DNA of 64,000 nt from an uncultured Alphaproteobacteria bacterium (GCA_905479265.1 CAJQLX010000013.1:1-64000), one strand, 5' to 3'. Counted from the stretch's first letter, positions 51,378 through 60,785 are shown. The notes: generated by a model from the letters alone, not told the origin. Translations and numbers: made by a program.

Positions 51378-52555
51378 CGCACCCGGCGCCCCTGGGCGTA
51401 AACCGCTTGCACCGCCGGCGCAGCGCCACGGTGATGCAGCCGCACCAGATCGGACCGCTTCCCCGGCGCAATCACACCACGATCGTCCAAACCGACCATG
51501 CGTGCCGTGTTCGACGTGACCAGCCGCACCATTTCGTAAAGCGGTCGCTCCAGTTCCTGCGCCACGGTAAACACAGCCTGCAGCAGGCTGCTCGGCACAT
51601 AATCGCTCGACAGCGCGTCAAGGATGCCGGCTTTCGCCAAATCCATGATGCTCACATTCCCCGAATGACTGCCTCCGCGCACAATATTGGGCGCACCGCC
51701 GATGGTCCGCATCCCCTTGCGCCGAGCATGCTGAGCCGCTTCGAGGGAGCAGGGAAACTCGCTGATCCGAATACCTGCATCGGCTCCCTGATCAATATCA
51801 GCGATGGTCGTGTCATCATGGGTCGCAAGCACGACGTCTTTTCCGGCAAACAGCGCCAAGACTGCCGTCCAGTTTTGCGGGGCGTAGCGGGAGCCTCTGG
51901 CGATGCGTTTGGCGAGCGATTCCTCGATTTCCAAGTCCGTCATGCCATTGCGCGCCATGTACGATTTAAGCGTCGTTGTATCTCTCCACTGCCGCTGTCC
52001 CGGCGTGTGGTCCATCAAACTGGCCAGCGCGACGGGATGGCTCTGGGCCAGCGGTTCGAGTGTTTCCAACAAGCGCGGGTCCGACAGCTCGCAGCGGAAA
52101 TGCAAGTGGTGCTCAATCTTGCACGCCCCCTGCGCCATCGCCTCCGTAACACCCTGAACCATGCCTGCAAACAGCGCGCGCCGGGCGTGGTTGTTGCCGT
52201 CGTAATCGCCGATCGACAACGCATCAAAGACCGTCGTAACCCCAGCGCTCGCCATTTCTGCATCATGGGCCAAAACCGCCGCGTGATGGTTGGGCCAGAA
52301 CACGTTGGGACGTGGTTGAAAGTGCCGCTCGACGTTGTCCGTGTGCAACTCAACCAATCCCGGAATGACAAAATCACCATCACAGTCTTCGCCAGCGACC
52401 CCAGACGGTCCGCTGCTGATGTCGAGGATTCCCGACGCATCGAACCGGATCGAACCGAGCCGAATTTCATCGTGTAGGACGATTTGAGCGTTCTTGAGAA
52501 TGGTTTCAGTCGTCAACGGTCGAATAACCTTGTCGTGGCGCGGAGAGACAGTCAT
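51374..52555 (-). CDS. phnM: PhnM-type amidohydrolase (alkylphosphonate triphosphate diphosphatase family), orphan
   Basis: The 393-residue protein follows E. coli PhnM in every signature I can recall: PGLVELHTDNVERH, PNHHAAVLAHDAEMASAGVTT, HFRCEL, LMDHTPGQRQ, LATHDD, GAPNIVRGGSHSGNVS and DYVPSSLLQ. PhnM removes pyrophosphate from the ribose alkylphosphonate triphosphate in the C-P lyase pathway. Here no other C-P lyase gene (phnGHIJKL) is present, so either the rest is elsewhere or the enzyme has another task. ATG 52555 is chosen; an in-frame TTG lies ten codons earlier. The PhnY-like dioxygenase gene is 58 bases upstream. Confidence 0.88.
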   Translation of the reverse strand: MTVSPRHDKVIRPLTTETILKNAQIVLHDEIRLGSIRFDASGILDISSGPSGVAGEDCDGDFVIPGLVELHTDNVERHFQPRPNVFWPNHHAAVLAHDAEMASAGVTTVFDALSIGDYDGNNHARRALFAGMVQGVTEAMAQGACKIEHHLHFRCELSDPRLLETLEPLAQSHPVALASLMDHTPGQRQWRDTTTLKSYMARNGMTDLEIEESLAKRIARGSRYAPQNWTAVLALFAGKDVVLATHDDTTIADIDQGADAGIRISEFPCSLEAAQHARRKGMRTIGGAPNIVRGGSHSGNVSIMDLAKAGILDALSSDYVPSSLLQAVFTVAQELERPLYEMVRLVTSNTARMVGLDDRGVIAPGKRSDLVRLHHRGAAPAVQAVYAQGRRVR

Positions 52556-52613
52556 GCGGTCGGCCTGTGACCACAATGAGATCAAAGCATGCCGAAACCG
52601 TCAGCGAAAGGCC

Positions 52614-53444
52614 TCAGTACTTTCCCTTTTGCTCGGATCCGGCATAGAGAATATCGGCCAGTTTTTGATTGGCGTCGATCCGCAAAGCAACGGCAGCATC
52701 GGTCATCGCTTCTTGGACCCGAGGGGCTTCCAGATGATGCTTGGGTCCATCCGTGCCGCGCGCACGCTGGACGTACATTTCACCCAAAACCTGCTCAACC
52801 GACGGCGCGATATAGCTTTGCAGCGCAAAACCAATGCGGCGCTCGTTTGAGATATTCGGGCCGGACCCGTGAACGATGCGAGGGTGGTGAAGCGACAGCT
52901 GACCGGGCTTGAGCGGCAAAGATACCGCCTTGCTCTCGTCAATGCCCTGAACCTCCTGCCCTCGGGTGAGCAGGTTGTCTTCGCCGAACGTATCAACATG
53001 ATCGCGCAGCGGATCAATGTGGGAGCCGGGGATCATGCGCATGCACCCGTTTTCTTCGGTCACATTGCTCACCGCCAACCATCCAGTCACCCAATCGTGC
53101 GGCTCCATTCCGGCGTAGCGGGCGTCTTGGTGCCAGCTGATGAAACCACCGCTGTTCGGCTCTTTGATAAACAAGGTCGAACCCGCCGCCAAAATATGCG
53201 CGCCAATCACGTCTTCCACAGCATCGAGGATGCGGCTGTCGTGAACAATACGATCCAACACGGGCAAAGCAAGATGCCCGTTGTTCCGCCCTGCGCCATC
53301 CAGCGCATGGGGCCAGCGCGCCTCAGCGTCTTCAATCTCAGCCCGAATTTCCGCGATTTCGTCCGCAGAGAAGATATCGATCGGCGCAACATAGCCGTCG
53401 CGGGCGTAGGTTTCCTGCTGTGCAACAGTCAGACGTTTGGGCAT
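52614..53444 (-). CDS. PhyH-family Fe(II)/2-oxoglutarate dioxygenase, PhnY/TmpA-like
   Basis: The 276-residue protein has the iron facial triad H105-x-D107 (SWHQDARY) and H192 (RIVHGSGPN), with R203 in ERRIGFALQ for the 2-oxoglutarate carboxylate. This architecture matches phytanoyl-CoA-type dioxygenases, including PhnY, which hydroxylates 2-aminoethylphosphonate. The neighbouring phnM supports a phosphonate substrate. Ectoine or other small-molecule hydroxylases share the fold and remain possible. GAGGAG precedes the ATG. Confidence 0.82.
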   Translation of the reverse strand: MPKRLTVAQQETYARDGYVAPIDIFSADEIAEIRAEIEDAEARWPHALDGAGRNNGHLALPVLDRIVHDSRILDAVEDVIGAHILAAGSTLFIKEPNSGGFISWHQDARYAGMEPHDWVTGWLAVSNVTEENGCMRMIPGSHIDPLRDHVDTFGEDNLLTRGQEVQGIDESKAVSLPLKPGQLSLHHPRIVHGSGPNISNERRIGFALQSYIAPSVEQVLGEMYVQRARGTDGPKHHLEAPRVQEAMTDAAVALRIDANQKLADILYAGSEQKGKY

Positions 53445-53541
53445 GATCGGGACTCCTCATTCACACTGGTTCGTATTCCTGCGAAATCCCGGTTATTTAA
53501 GCTCTTCCAGAAACGACCAAAGAGGAAGAAAACGCCCCACT

Positions 53542-53946
53542 CTAATCCAAATATTCGGCGTAAACCCAACCGTGGTGGTGTCCGTGATAGGTTACGGCAC
53601 ACCAATTATGGCTGTTACAGCCATTGATGTGGACCGTCTGCCCCTTGAGCAACACGTGCGCGATGGGATGCTCCGTGGATGGTCCCGTGCGGACGTTTAA
53701 TGCCTGCGAAGAAACGTCATGGTGCGCACCCAGCGCGTGACCATGCTTATGGCTGTGGGGTTCCCCGCCGTTGTGTTGGTGGGTGTGCGTGTGTCCGATA
53801 CCGTGGCTGTGGTGGACGTGATAGGGCTGAAAACCCCAGCCCCAGCCATAGTTGAACCACGTATAAGCAATGGTGTGTGCCGACGCCAACGGCGCGAAGG
53901 ACAGAGTCAGTAGTGCAGCCATTCCGGCCAAGAGATGCTTAAACAT
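53542..53946 (-). CDS. Secreted His-rich protein with SH3-like (SH3b) domain
   Basis: The 134-residue protein has a Sec signal (cleavage near ASAH) and a Trp/Gly/Tyr-rich stretch (YTWFNYGWGWGFQPY). A histidine-rich segment follows, with 14 His between residues 43 and 76, then a bacterial SH3 domain (ALNVRTGPSTEHPIAHVLLKGQTV...GWVYAEYLD) with two cysteines (110, 116) that may form a disulfide. The His segment should bind Zn, Cu or Ni; SH3b domains often bind cell wall. I know no characterised family with this combination. ATG 53946 follows AGGGGC. Confidence 0.75.
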   Translation of the reverse strand: MFKHLLAGMAALLTLSFAPLASAHTIAYTWFNYGWGWGFQPYHVHHSHGIGHTHTHQHNGGEPHSHKHGHALGAHHDVSSQALNVRTGPSTEHPIAHVLLKGQTVHINGCNSHNWCAVTYHGHHHGWVYAEYLD

Positions 53947-54034
53947 CAGAAGCCCCTGTAAGGAAAAGGATAAACACGCAGTGTATTTCCCTCTTTCCAT
54001 TTGAGCAAATGTGTAAACAGCTCATTTTTCAGGG

Positions 54035-55033
54035 CTAAAGTGGAGAAATCGCCTTTTCATCCACCAAATGACAGGCAACACGGTGATTGGGAGCGATTTC
54101 CGTCAGCGGCGGTTCTGACAAGCGACACTGATCCTGCGCCACTGGACAGCGACTGGCGAAACGGCATCCAACCTGCTTTTGCGTCGGGTCTGGCGGGTCG
54201 CCGGGGATCAGGATGCGCTTGGATTTTTCACGCAGGGTCTTATCCACGCTCGGAACAGCCGACAGCAAGGCGGCGGTATAGGGATGCAGCGGGTTGTTGA
54301 ACAGGCTTTTGCGGTCCGCATGCTCAACGATCTTGCCCATGTACATCACCGCCACGGAATCACACATGTGCTGCACAACGCCGAGGTCGTGACTGATGAA
54401 CAAATACGTCAGCCCAAATTCTTCCTGCAGCGCCGACAGCAGATTCAGGATTTGCGCCTGAACCGCCACATCCAGCGCTGATACCGGCTCGTCACAAATC
54501 ACCAATTCGGGCTGTGTCGCCAAAGCCCGTGCGATGCCAATGCGCTGACGCTGGCCGCCAGAGAACTGATGCGGGAACAAGCGGCGTTGCTCCGGGCGCA
54601 GCCCCACTTGCGCGAACAGGCGTTCGGTAATCTCCTGCTGCTCGGCGGCTGGGGTATCGGTCAGGCTTTGCAGAGGGTCGCGGACAATTTCTTCAGCGCG
54701 CTGGCGGGGGTTGAGGCTGGAATAGGGATCCTGGAAGATAAACTGCACCTTCTGCCGCATCTGCCGAAGCTCTTCACCCTCCAGCGGCAGAACGTCTTCC
54801 CCATCGAGCACCACACGCCCTTCATAGGCTGTGACCAGCCGCGCCGCGGCCAATGCCGCCGTGGTCTTGCCGGAACCACTCTCCCCCACAATCGCGAGCG
54901 TTTCACCGCGATTGACGTGGAAGCTGACATCATCAACCGCGTAGAGATGTGTCGCAGGACTGAACAACCCGCGCCGATTCATGGCGAACCGGACGGTCAG
55001 ATTTTCAACACTTAAGAGAGGTTGTTCACTCAT
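54035..55033 (-). CDS. dppF: Dipeptide/oligopeptide-type ABC ATP-binding protein (DppF-like)
   Basis: The 332-residue ATPase has Walker A GESGSGKTT, signature FSGGQRQRIGIARAL, Walker B LVICDEPVSALDV and the C-terminal oligopeptide extension with CRFASRCPVAQDQC. Those spaced cysteines resemble the iron-sulfur site reported for this family. It pairs with DppD, with which it overlaps by ATGA. Confidence 0.92.
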   Translation of the reverse strand: MSEQPLLSVENLTVRFAMNRRGLFSPATHLYAVDDVSFHVNRGETLAIVGESGSGKTTAALAAARLVTAYEGRVVLDGEDVLPLEGEELRQMRQKVQFIFQDPYSSLNPRQRAEEIVRDPLQSLTDTPAAEQQEITERLFAQVGLRPEQRRLFPHQFSGGQRQRIGIARALATQPELVICDEPVSALDVAVQAQILNLLSALQEEFGLTYLFISHDLGVVQHMCDSVAVMYMGKIVEHADRKSLFNNPLHPYTAALLSAVPSVDKTLREKSKRILIPGDPPDPTQKQVGCRFASRCPVAQDQCRLSEPPLTEIAPNHRVACHLVDEKAISPL

Positions 55034-56022
55034 CACAGTGTCCCCGCGTGCCAGCAATCCGCCGATTGCGCACCATCAAAATTCACCGACTGCGGCCGGG
55101 CCGTTAAGCACTGCTGGGTTCGATGCTGACACCGCGAGGCAAACAAGCACTGATCCTTTCCGAATTCCCGCAACGAAGGCACGATCCCCGGCACTTCAGT
55201 CAGCGGTTGTTTCTCATCTGTGACATGCGCAAGAACGTGCGGCACACAGGAAATAAGCCCCTTGGTATAGGGATGCCGCGGTGTACCGATGATGTCGTCA
55301 ACCGCGCCAATTTCCGCAATGCGCCCGGCGTACATGACGATCATCCGCTCCGCCATTTCTGCGACCGCGCCCATGTCGTGCGTGATCAGGATGATCGAGG
55401 TTCCCGTCTCCTGCCGCAGATCGCGCAGCAGGTCGAAAATCTGTGCTTGAACCGTCACGTCGAGCGCGGTTGTTGGTTCATCGGCAATCAGCACCTTTGG
55501 CTTGCACGCCAAGGCAATGGCGATCATCACCCGCTGCCGCTGTCCGCCGGACAGCTGGAACGGATAATCCTTCAGCCGCTCCCGCGCTTTTGGAATCCGG
55601 ACCGCGTCGAGCAAGGTCGCCGCCTCTGCCCACGCGTCTGCGCGAGAGATGCTTTGGTGCGCGAGCAGGACTTCGACGATTTGCTCACCAATGGTGTAAA
55701 CCGGGTTGAGCGAGGTCATGGGCTCCTGAAAGATCATGGAAATGTCGTTGCCGCGAATGCGGCGCAGACGCTCTTGAGACAGCTCGGTCAGCTCTTGACC
55801 ATCAAACATGATCGAACCAGCCGTGATCCGGCCAATGCCCTCGGGCAGCAATCCCATGATGGCCAAAGCGGTCATCGACTTGCCACAGCCAGACTCACCC
55901 ACAAAACTCAGGTTCTCGCCTGCGTGGAGTTCAAACGATACGTCATCGATCACCGGCGCTGTGCCGTTGCGGGTGGTCAGCTCAACCCGCAGATTTTGGA
56001 CTTTCAGCAAAGGCTCGGTCAT
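55033..56022 (-). CDS. dppD: Dipeptide/oligopeptide-type ABC ATP-binding protein (DppD-like)
   Basis: The 329-residue ATPase has Walker [26 protein letters not shown], signature [15 protein letters not shown], Walker [13 protein letters not shown], and the C-terminal [14 protein letters not shown] motif. It overlaps both neighbours by one to four bases. Confidence 0.92.
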   Translation of the reverse strand: MTEPLLKVQNLRVELTTRNGTAPVIDDVSFELHAGENLSFVGESGCGKSMTALAIMGLLPEGIGRITAGSIMFDGQELTELSQERLRRIRGNDISMIFQEPMTSLNPVYTIGEQIVEVLLAHQSISRADAWAEAATLLDAVRIPKARERLKDYPFQLSGGQRQRVMIAIALACKPKVLIADEPTTALDVTVQAQIFDLLRDLRQETGTSIILITHDMGAVAEMAERMIVMYAGRIAEIGAVDDIIGTPRHPYTKGLISCVPHVLAHVTDEKQPLTEVPGIVPSLREFGKDQCLFASRCQHRTQQCLTARPQSVNFDGAQSADCWHAGTL

Positions 56023-56939
56023 TAGCGCGACCTCAACTTGGGATTCAGTGCATCGTTCAGGCCGTCACCGACCAACGAAATGCAGAGAATGGTTACAAAA
56101 ATCGCCACACCGGGAAGCGTTACGGTGAAGCTGGCGTCGAGGAAGTACGTGCGGTTAGAGCCGATGATCTGACCCCAACTGACCACGTTCGGATCAGTCA
56201 GCCCCAGAAACGACAAACCCGCTTCGAACAGGATGGCTGAACCAACCATCAGCGCCGACTGCACGATAATCGGCGGCAGCGCGTTCGGGAGAATGACACC
56301 AAAAATCAGCTTGAAATCCCGCGCGCCGGAAGCGCGAGAGGCGGTGACGTATTCCAGCTCGCGGATGCGCAAGAACTCAGCGCGCGTGATCCTTGCAACG
56401 GCCGTCCAACTGACGATGCCAATGGCAAAGGTAATCATGGGCAGTGAGGCACCAAACAGGGCCACAATCACCATGGAGAACAGCAGCGTTGGCAACACCT
56501 GAAAAAACTCCGTGAAGCGCATCAGCGCTTCTTCGACCCAGCCGCGGTAGTACCCGGCCAGCGCACCGATGGTGACGCCGATGAAGACAGAGACAAAGGC
56601 CGCTGCCAGTCCAATGATGATCGACACCCGAGCGCCACTGATGATCATGGCCAACAGATCGCGGCCCAAATAGTCGGTTCCAAGGATGAAATCGGGGTTC
56701 TGCCCCGGCGGTGTAAACGGCGCCCAGACCATTTCGAACGGGTCTCGACCATAGAGGCTCGGACCGATGATTGCGGCAATGATGATGAGCACCAGAATGA
56801 TCAGCGCGACCAAGGCCGCCTGATTGCGTCGGAACATGTCCCACGCTTCCATAAATGGATGGCGGGCCTTTTCGATGGGCTCGTCCAGCAACTCGGTCAC
56901 TGGTGCGCTTTGGTCTGTGGTTGTTGGCTTATCGGTCAT
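56022..56939 (-). CDS. dppC: ABC permease, DppC-like
   Basis: The 305-residue membrane protein has the DppC start (HPFMEAWDMFRRNQAALVALIILVLI), the extracytoplasmic FILGTDYLGRDLLAMIISGARVS motif, and the EAA loop YVTASRASGARDFKLIFGVILPN. It forms the channel with DppB, whose stop abuts its start codon region. Confidence 0.92.
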   Translation of the reverse strand: MTDKPTTTDQSAPVTELLDEPIEKARHPFMEAWDMFRRNQAALVALIILVLIIIAAIIGPSLYGRDPFEMVWAPFTPPGQNPDFILGTDYLGRDLLAMIISGARVSIIIGLAAAFVSVFIGVTIGALAGYYRGWVEEALMRFTEFFQVLPTLLFSMVIVALFGASLPMITFAIGIVSWTAVARITRAEFLRIRELEYVTASRASGARDFKLIFGVILPNALPPIIVQSALMVGSAILFEAGLSFLGLTDPNVVSWGQIIGSNRTYFLDASFTVTLPGVAIFVTILCISLVGDGLNDALNPKLRSR

Positions 56940-57920
56940 TTACTTCTTACTCCCCACACGCGGATCGACAAGGCGCAGCACGAGGTCCGTCACCTGATTA
57001 CCCACGATCACAACCAGTGATGAGAAAAACAGAATGCCGAGAATGGTGGGTGTGTCTCGGGCGATGATGGATTGGAACGCCAGCGTGCCAAGGCCGGGCC
57101 AAGAGAACACCGTCTCGACCAGAACGGCCCCGGAAACGATGGCAGAAAGCTGCAAACCGGCCAGTGTGATTACGGGCGAAATCGCGTTCTTGAGCGCGTG
57201 CTTGTAAACCACCTGGTTGGACTTCAGCCCCTTGGCCTTGGCGGTCCGCACGTAGTCCGAGCCCAGAACTTCGATCATCGAAGCCCGCGACAAACGCGAG
57301 TAAAGCGCGACGAAAATCGAGGCCAACGTGACCATCGGCAAAACCAAGTGCCGGGCGACATCCACCGTGTGAATGAAGATATTCCCGTTCTCGATTGTCA
57401 CATCCCGCATCCCGGCAACCGGGAACCACGGCAGAATCAGCGAGAACATCACCAGCATCAGCAAACCGGTCCAGAACACAGGCGCGGAGTAGCCGACCAG
57501 TGACGCCAGCGTGACAAAGTGGCTGAAGATCCCGTTGGGCTTGCGTGCGGAAATAACGCCAAAGACGACACCAACGGTCAGCGCCAAAATCTGTGCGGCA
57601 ATCACCAGCAACAAAGTCGCCGGCAGCCGATCAAGGATCAGGTCTGTCACGGGGCGACTGTAGAAGAAAGAATAGCCCAGATCGAACTGGAGAACCCGGC
57701 CAATATAGCCGCCGAGCTGGACAATAAAGGGCTGGTCCAGCCCGTATTCTCGTCGAATCTGTTCGAGCGCTTCGGCGTCAATACCGCCTGCGGATTGCGC
57801 GATGGTATCGGCAACATCGCCCGGCGCGAGGTGCATCAGGGTAAAGTTCAGGATCAGCACAGCGACCAGCAGCAGCGCTGCGTAAGCCATTCGGGTGATC
57901 GTTACGCGGAGGAAATTCAC
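56940..57920 (-). CDS. dppB: ABC permease, DppB-like
   Basis: The 326-residue membrane protein shows the DppB pattern: an N-terminal helix, the LMHLAPGDVADTIA loop, LDQPFIVQLGGYIGRVLQFDLGYSF, and the EAA loop DYVRTAKAKGLKSNQVVYKHALKNAISPVI. It uses a GTG start preceded by GAGG. Confidence 0.92.
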   Translation of the reverse strand: MNFLRVTITRMAYAALLLVAVLILNFTLMHLAPGDVADTIAQSAGGIDAEALEQIRREYGLDQPFIVQLGGYIGRVLQFDLGYSFFYSRPVTDLILDRLPATLLLVIAAQILALTVGVVFGVISARKPNGIFSHFVTLASLVGYSAPVFWTGLLMLVMFSLILPWFPVAGMRDVTIENGNIFIHTVDVARHLVLPMVTLASIFVALYSRLSRASMIEVLGSDYVRTAKAKGLKSNQVVYKHALKNAISPVITLAGLQLSAIVSGAVLVETVFSWPGLGTLAFQSIIARDTPTILGILFFSSLVVIVGNQVTDLVLRLVDPRVGSKK

Positions 57921-58000
57921 GGTGAAAACCTCGGTTCAGTCGGAGGCGTTGAATGGGAACGAAAACAGCAAATTAACTAACGAATTAAGGCGTAGAAATC

Positions 58001-58030
58001 TTCGGCGAGCTGCCTGTGCAGCCCGCCGAA
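58001..58030 (-). other. Stem-loop between peptide-type binding-protein gene and dppB
   Basis: TTCGGCG-AG-CTGC-CTGT-GCAG-CC-CGCCGAA forms an 11-bp paired stem with a small internal bulge and a 4-base loop, 38 bases after the binding-protein stop. There is no immediate T-run. It is placed like the stem-loops after the other three binding-protein genes in the window. Confidence 0.7.
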
Positions 58031-58067
58031 AATCATAGAACATCAAAGCCTAAGCTTCGATTAACCC

Positions 58068-59645
58068 CTACTCGTCCAACCAAACCTGGTCGAGCGGTGA
58101 GGAGGTTGACCAGATGCCGTTCACTGGCGCGTTCTTCACTTTGTCGTTGTAGACGGTGTGATACGGCAGTGTGTGCATGTAGTAGATTGGCATTTCGTCG
58201 TTCACGATCGCCTGGAACTCAGCGTAGAGCGCTTTACGCTTGTCCATGTCGTTCTCGCGACCGGCCATGTCCAACAGCTCATCCACGCGTGCATTGGAGT
58301 AACCTTGCGTGTTCGACCAAACACCGCGCGCGATGTTTGAGGTCAAGTACGTCCGGTGCACACCAATAACCGGGTCACCCCAGTTAAACACGGCATCCCA
58401 GCTCAGGTCGAAGTCCATTTCGCCCATGCGACCCGCCCACGTTGGGAAGTCAGCACTTGCGCGAACAACCACGTCGATACCGGACTTTTTCAATGCCGCC
58501 TTCACGTACTCGACGTGCTGCTTACCAGCAGGCCAGCCGTAGTCGATGGTGACAGAGAAACGCATGCCGTCGTCACCCACGGGGAAGCCAGCTTCGTCCA
58601 GCAGCGATGCTGCTTTGTCCAAGTCCAGCGCGTAGGCATTAACATCAGCGTTGTAGAACGGGCTGTCCGGGTGAATACCGGTGTTTGCATCGTTCACAGT
58701 GCCCTGCATCAGAGCCTTCTGCACGAAGTTCTTGTCCAGAGAGTAAGCAATCGCCTGACGAACACGCTTGTCGGCCAGTGGGCCTTTGGTCGTGTTGATC
58801 GCCAGCCAGTCCAGCGCACCAATAGCACCGTAGCCATCAGAGGTAACGGTGAGGTTATCAACCTTCTTCAACCGGTTAATGATCAGAGGCTCACTTTCGA
58901 ATGCGCCCATGTCCAATTCCCCATTTTCGTACGCAATGGCACGAGCGGAGCTGTCGGTGATGATCCGCATGACGATGCGGTCAAGGTAAGGACGGCCTTC
59001 GATAAAGAAGTCGTCGAAGCGCTCAAGGATCAGGAACTCGCCGTTCTTGAATTCAGAGAGCTTGAACGGACCGGAACCAACAACATCTTCAATGTTGCGC
59101 GGGTGGGTCTTGTAGTCCTGACCATCGCCGTAGATGTGCTCAGGAATAATGGACATCAGCTGTCCAGACATCGCGAGCATGATACCCGGGTGCGGCTGGC
59201 TCAGGTTCAATACAGCGGTATGATCGTCGGGCGTATCGACGGACTCAACCGGTGCAAACATGGACTTAAACGGGTGCGCTTCCTTAATAACATCGACTGA
59301 GAATGCGACATCAGAGGATGTGATAGGCGTACCGTCGTGGAACACAGCATCGTCCACAAGATTGAGGGTCACTGTCAGACCGTCATCACTGATTTCCCAG
59401 CTTTTCGCCAGGTAAGGCTGCGGGGTCCAGTTTTCGTCGTACCGCAACGGTGAGGCAAACAACTGCGCCCCGGGGAAGCCGGTTACAATACCAGACTGAA
59501 CAGCCGTGTTGAGTGTTCTCAGGTTGTTACCCAAGACCGTTTTGAGCGTACCGCCCATTTTGACGTCTTCGGCGCTGGCCAAGGCTCCGGTCATTACCGT
59601 TGCGAAGGCAGAGGCAGTCAATAGCCCTTTGATAATATGCTTCAT
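58068..59645 (-). CDS. ABC substrate-binding protein, family 5 (peptide/opine/nickel type)
   Basis: The 525-residue periplasmic protein has a Sec signal (cleavage near ASAED), then the SBP_bac_5 features GGTLKTVLGNNLRTLNTAVQ, SPLRYDENWTPQPYLAKSWEISDDGLTVTLNLVDDAVFHDG and GPFKLSEFKNGEF. Its size matches DppA/OppA-like receptors. AGGAGA precedes the ATG. It is the first gene of the importer operon, 94 bases after a LysR gene. Confidence 0.92.
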   Translation of the reverse strand: MKHIIKGLLTASAFATVMTGALASAEDVKMGGTLKTVLGNNLRTLNTAVQSGIVTGFPGAQLFASPLRYDENWTPQPYLAKSWEISDDGLTVTLNLVDDAVFHDGTPITSSDVAFSVDVIKEAHPFKSMFAPVESVDTPDDHTAVLNLSQPHPGIMLAMSGQLMSIIPEHIYGDGQDYKTHPRNIEDVVGSGPFKLSEFKNGEFLILERFDDFFIEGRPYLDRIVMRIITDSSARAIAYENGELDMGAFESEPLIINRLKKVDNLTVTSDGYGAIGALDWLAINTTKGPLADKRVRQAIAYSLDKNFVQKALMQGTVNDANTGIHPDSPFYNADVNAYALDLDKAASLLDEAGFPVGDDGMRFSVTIDYGWPAGKQHVEYVKAALKKSGIDVVVRASADFPTWAGRMGEMDFDLSWDAVFNWGDPVIGVHRTYLTSNIARGVWSNTQGYSNARVDELLDMAGRENDMDKRKALYAEFQAIVNDEMPIYYMHTLPYHTVYNDKVKNAPVNGIWSTSSPLDQVWLDE

Positions 59646-59739
59646 GATACATTCTCCTCTAATTGACTCTTTACTCGCCACTAAAAACCGTAACTTAGGT
59701 TTGCAGAAGCAAAAAACGGATTAATTACTGGTCCTTCCA

Positions 59740-60690
59740 TCATTTTTTTGAGGATTGGGGTTCTTTGTGAAGTACAGTAAGTTCTTCAAGCTCGCCTTTA
59801 TCCTTCAGATTGATGCAGCTTGATATGAAACTCCTGACCATTCTCGATTGCGTTACTGACGCCACGGTCGCAATGCCAAAGACGGGAGACTCTGGCGCAT
59901 TTCGGATCGGCAGAACCCGATAGCGGGAATAGCCCTCTTGGTACTCGACCGGCTTGATGTTCAGAATCGAAAAACCGTAGCCCTGTGACACCAACGTCCT
60001 GATGATTTCCGATGATCGCGACGAATGAGCAATGGTTGGGATCAGGCCGCGGGCGGAGAAGAGGCGCAGGAAGTAGTCTTTGGTTTGCGGGAGATCCAGC
60101 ATCACCATGGGCCGATCAATCAGCTCTTCGAGGCTGGTGCTGTCTTGCTCGGCCAAGGGATCATTGATCGAGACGATGGCATAGGGTGGCGCAGAGAACA
60201 GCGGCTGAAACTCGCACTGTGGGCTTGTACCTTCTTGATAAGTAAAGGCAACATCGATGTCTCCATCCTGCAAGAACTCGGTCACCCGAGCCATGTTTCC
60301 TTCGAGCAATTGAATGGACGAGTCCGGGAACTGCGCGGAGATTGCTTGCAGCACAATCGGTAAGAACGACGGCGCAGCAGTGGCGTAACAGCCAATGCGC
60401 ACGGTCCCCTTCGCTTGCCCCCCTAGTGAGCTGAGCTCTTCCTCAAACTGCTGGGATTGATAGATGAAGCGTCGGATCAGTGCCAAGGCATCGCGCCCCG
60501 TGGCCGTGGAGTGAATGCCCTTCGCCGGGGTTCGAATGAACACATCATGGCCAAGGCTTTCTTCGAGCATGTTGATCGCAGCGGTGATGGAGCTTTGAGA
60601 AATGTTCATCGCCTCTGCCGCGTTGGTGATCGACCCAAAGCGATCTGCCGCCTCGACGTAGCGAAGCTGCTTAAGCGTAAGATTGCGCAT
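59740..60690 (-). CDS. LysR-family transcriptional regulator
   Basis: The 316-residue protein has the LysR helix-turn-helix (LKQLRYVEAADRFGSITNAAEAMNISQSSITAAINMLEESL) and an effector domain. ATG 60690 has GAGGG at good spacing; ATG 60696 immediately follows that box and is less likely. It lies upstream of the peptide-type importer on the same strand and is divergent from a YtcJ-type amidohydrolase, so both may belong to its regulon. Confidence 0.9.
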   Translation of the reverse strand: MRNLTLKQLRYVEAADRFGSITNAAEAMNISQSSITAAINMLEESLGHDVFIRTPAKGIHSTATGRDALALIRRFIYQSQQFEEELSSLGGQAKGTVRIGCYATAAPSFLPIVLQAISAQFPDSSIQLLEGNMARVTEFLQDGDIDVAFTYQEGTSPQCEFQPLFSAPPYAIVSINDPLAEQDSTSLEELIDRPMVMLDLPQTKDYFLRLFSARGLIPTIAHSSRSSEIIRTLVSQGYGFSILNIKPVEYQEGYSRYRVLPIRNAPESPVFGIATVASVTQSRMVRSFISSCINLKDKGELEELTVLHKEPQSSKK

Positions 60691-60706
60691 GGCCATACCC
60701 TCAAAA

Positions 60707-60734
60707 AACTATGGTTCACCCACAGTTAAAACTA
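60707..60734. promoter_or_regulatory. Candidate LysR box in the lysR / amidohydrolase divergent spacer
   Basis: AACTATGG-N5-CCACAGTT (60707-60727) is a near-perfect dyad with one mismatch, of the length expected for LysR sites. The AAAACTAT element is repeated 22 bases on (60705-60712, 60727-60734), two turns of the helix. Confidence 0.5.
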
Positions 60735-60785
60735 TTATTCCACTGAAATGAAGCGTTTTAAGTTTTGGCGAAGGAGGACTTTTCC

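Noticed and set aside
51407-52477. 356-codon open frame on the plus strand
   Set aside because: Antisense to phnM, whose signatures are unmistakable.
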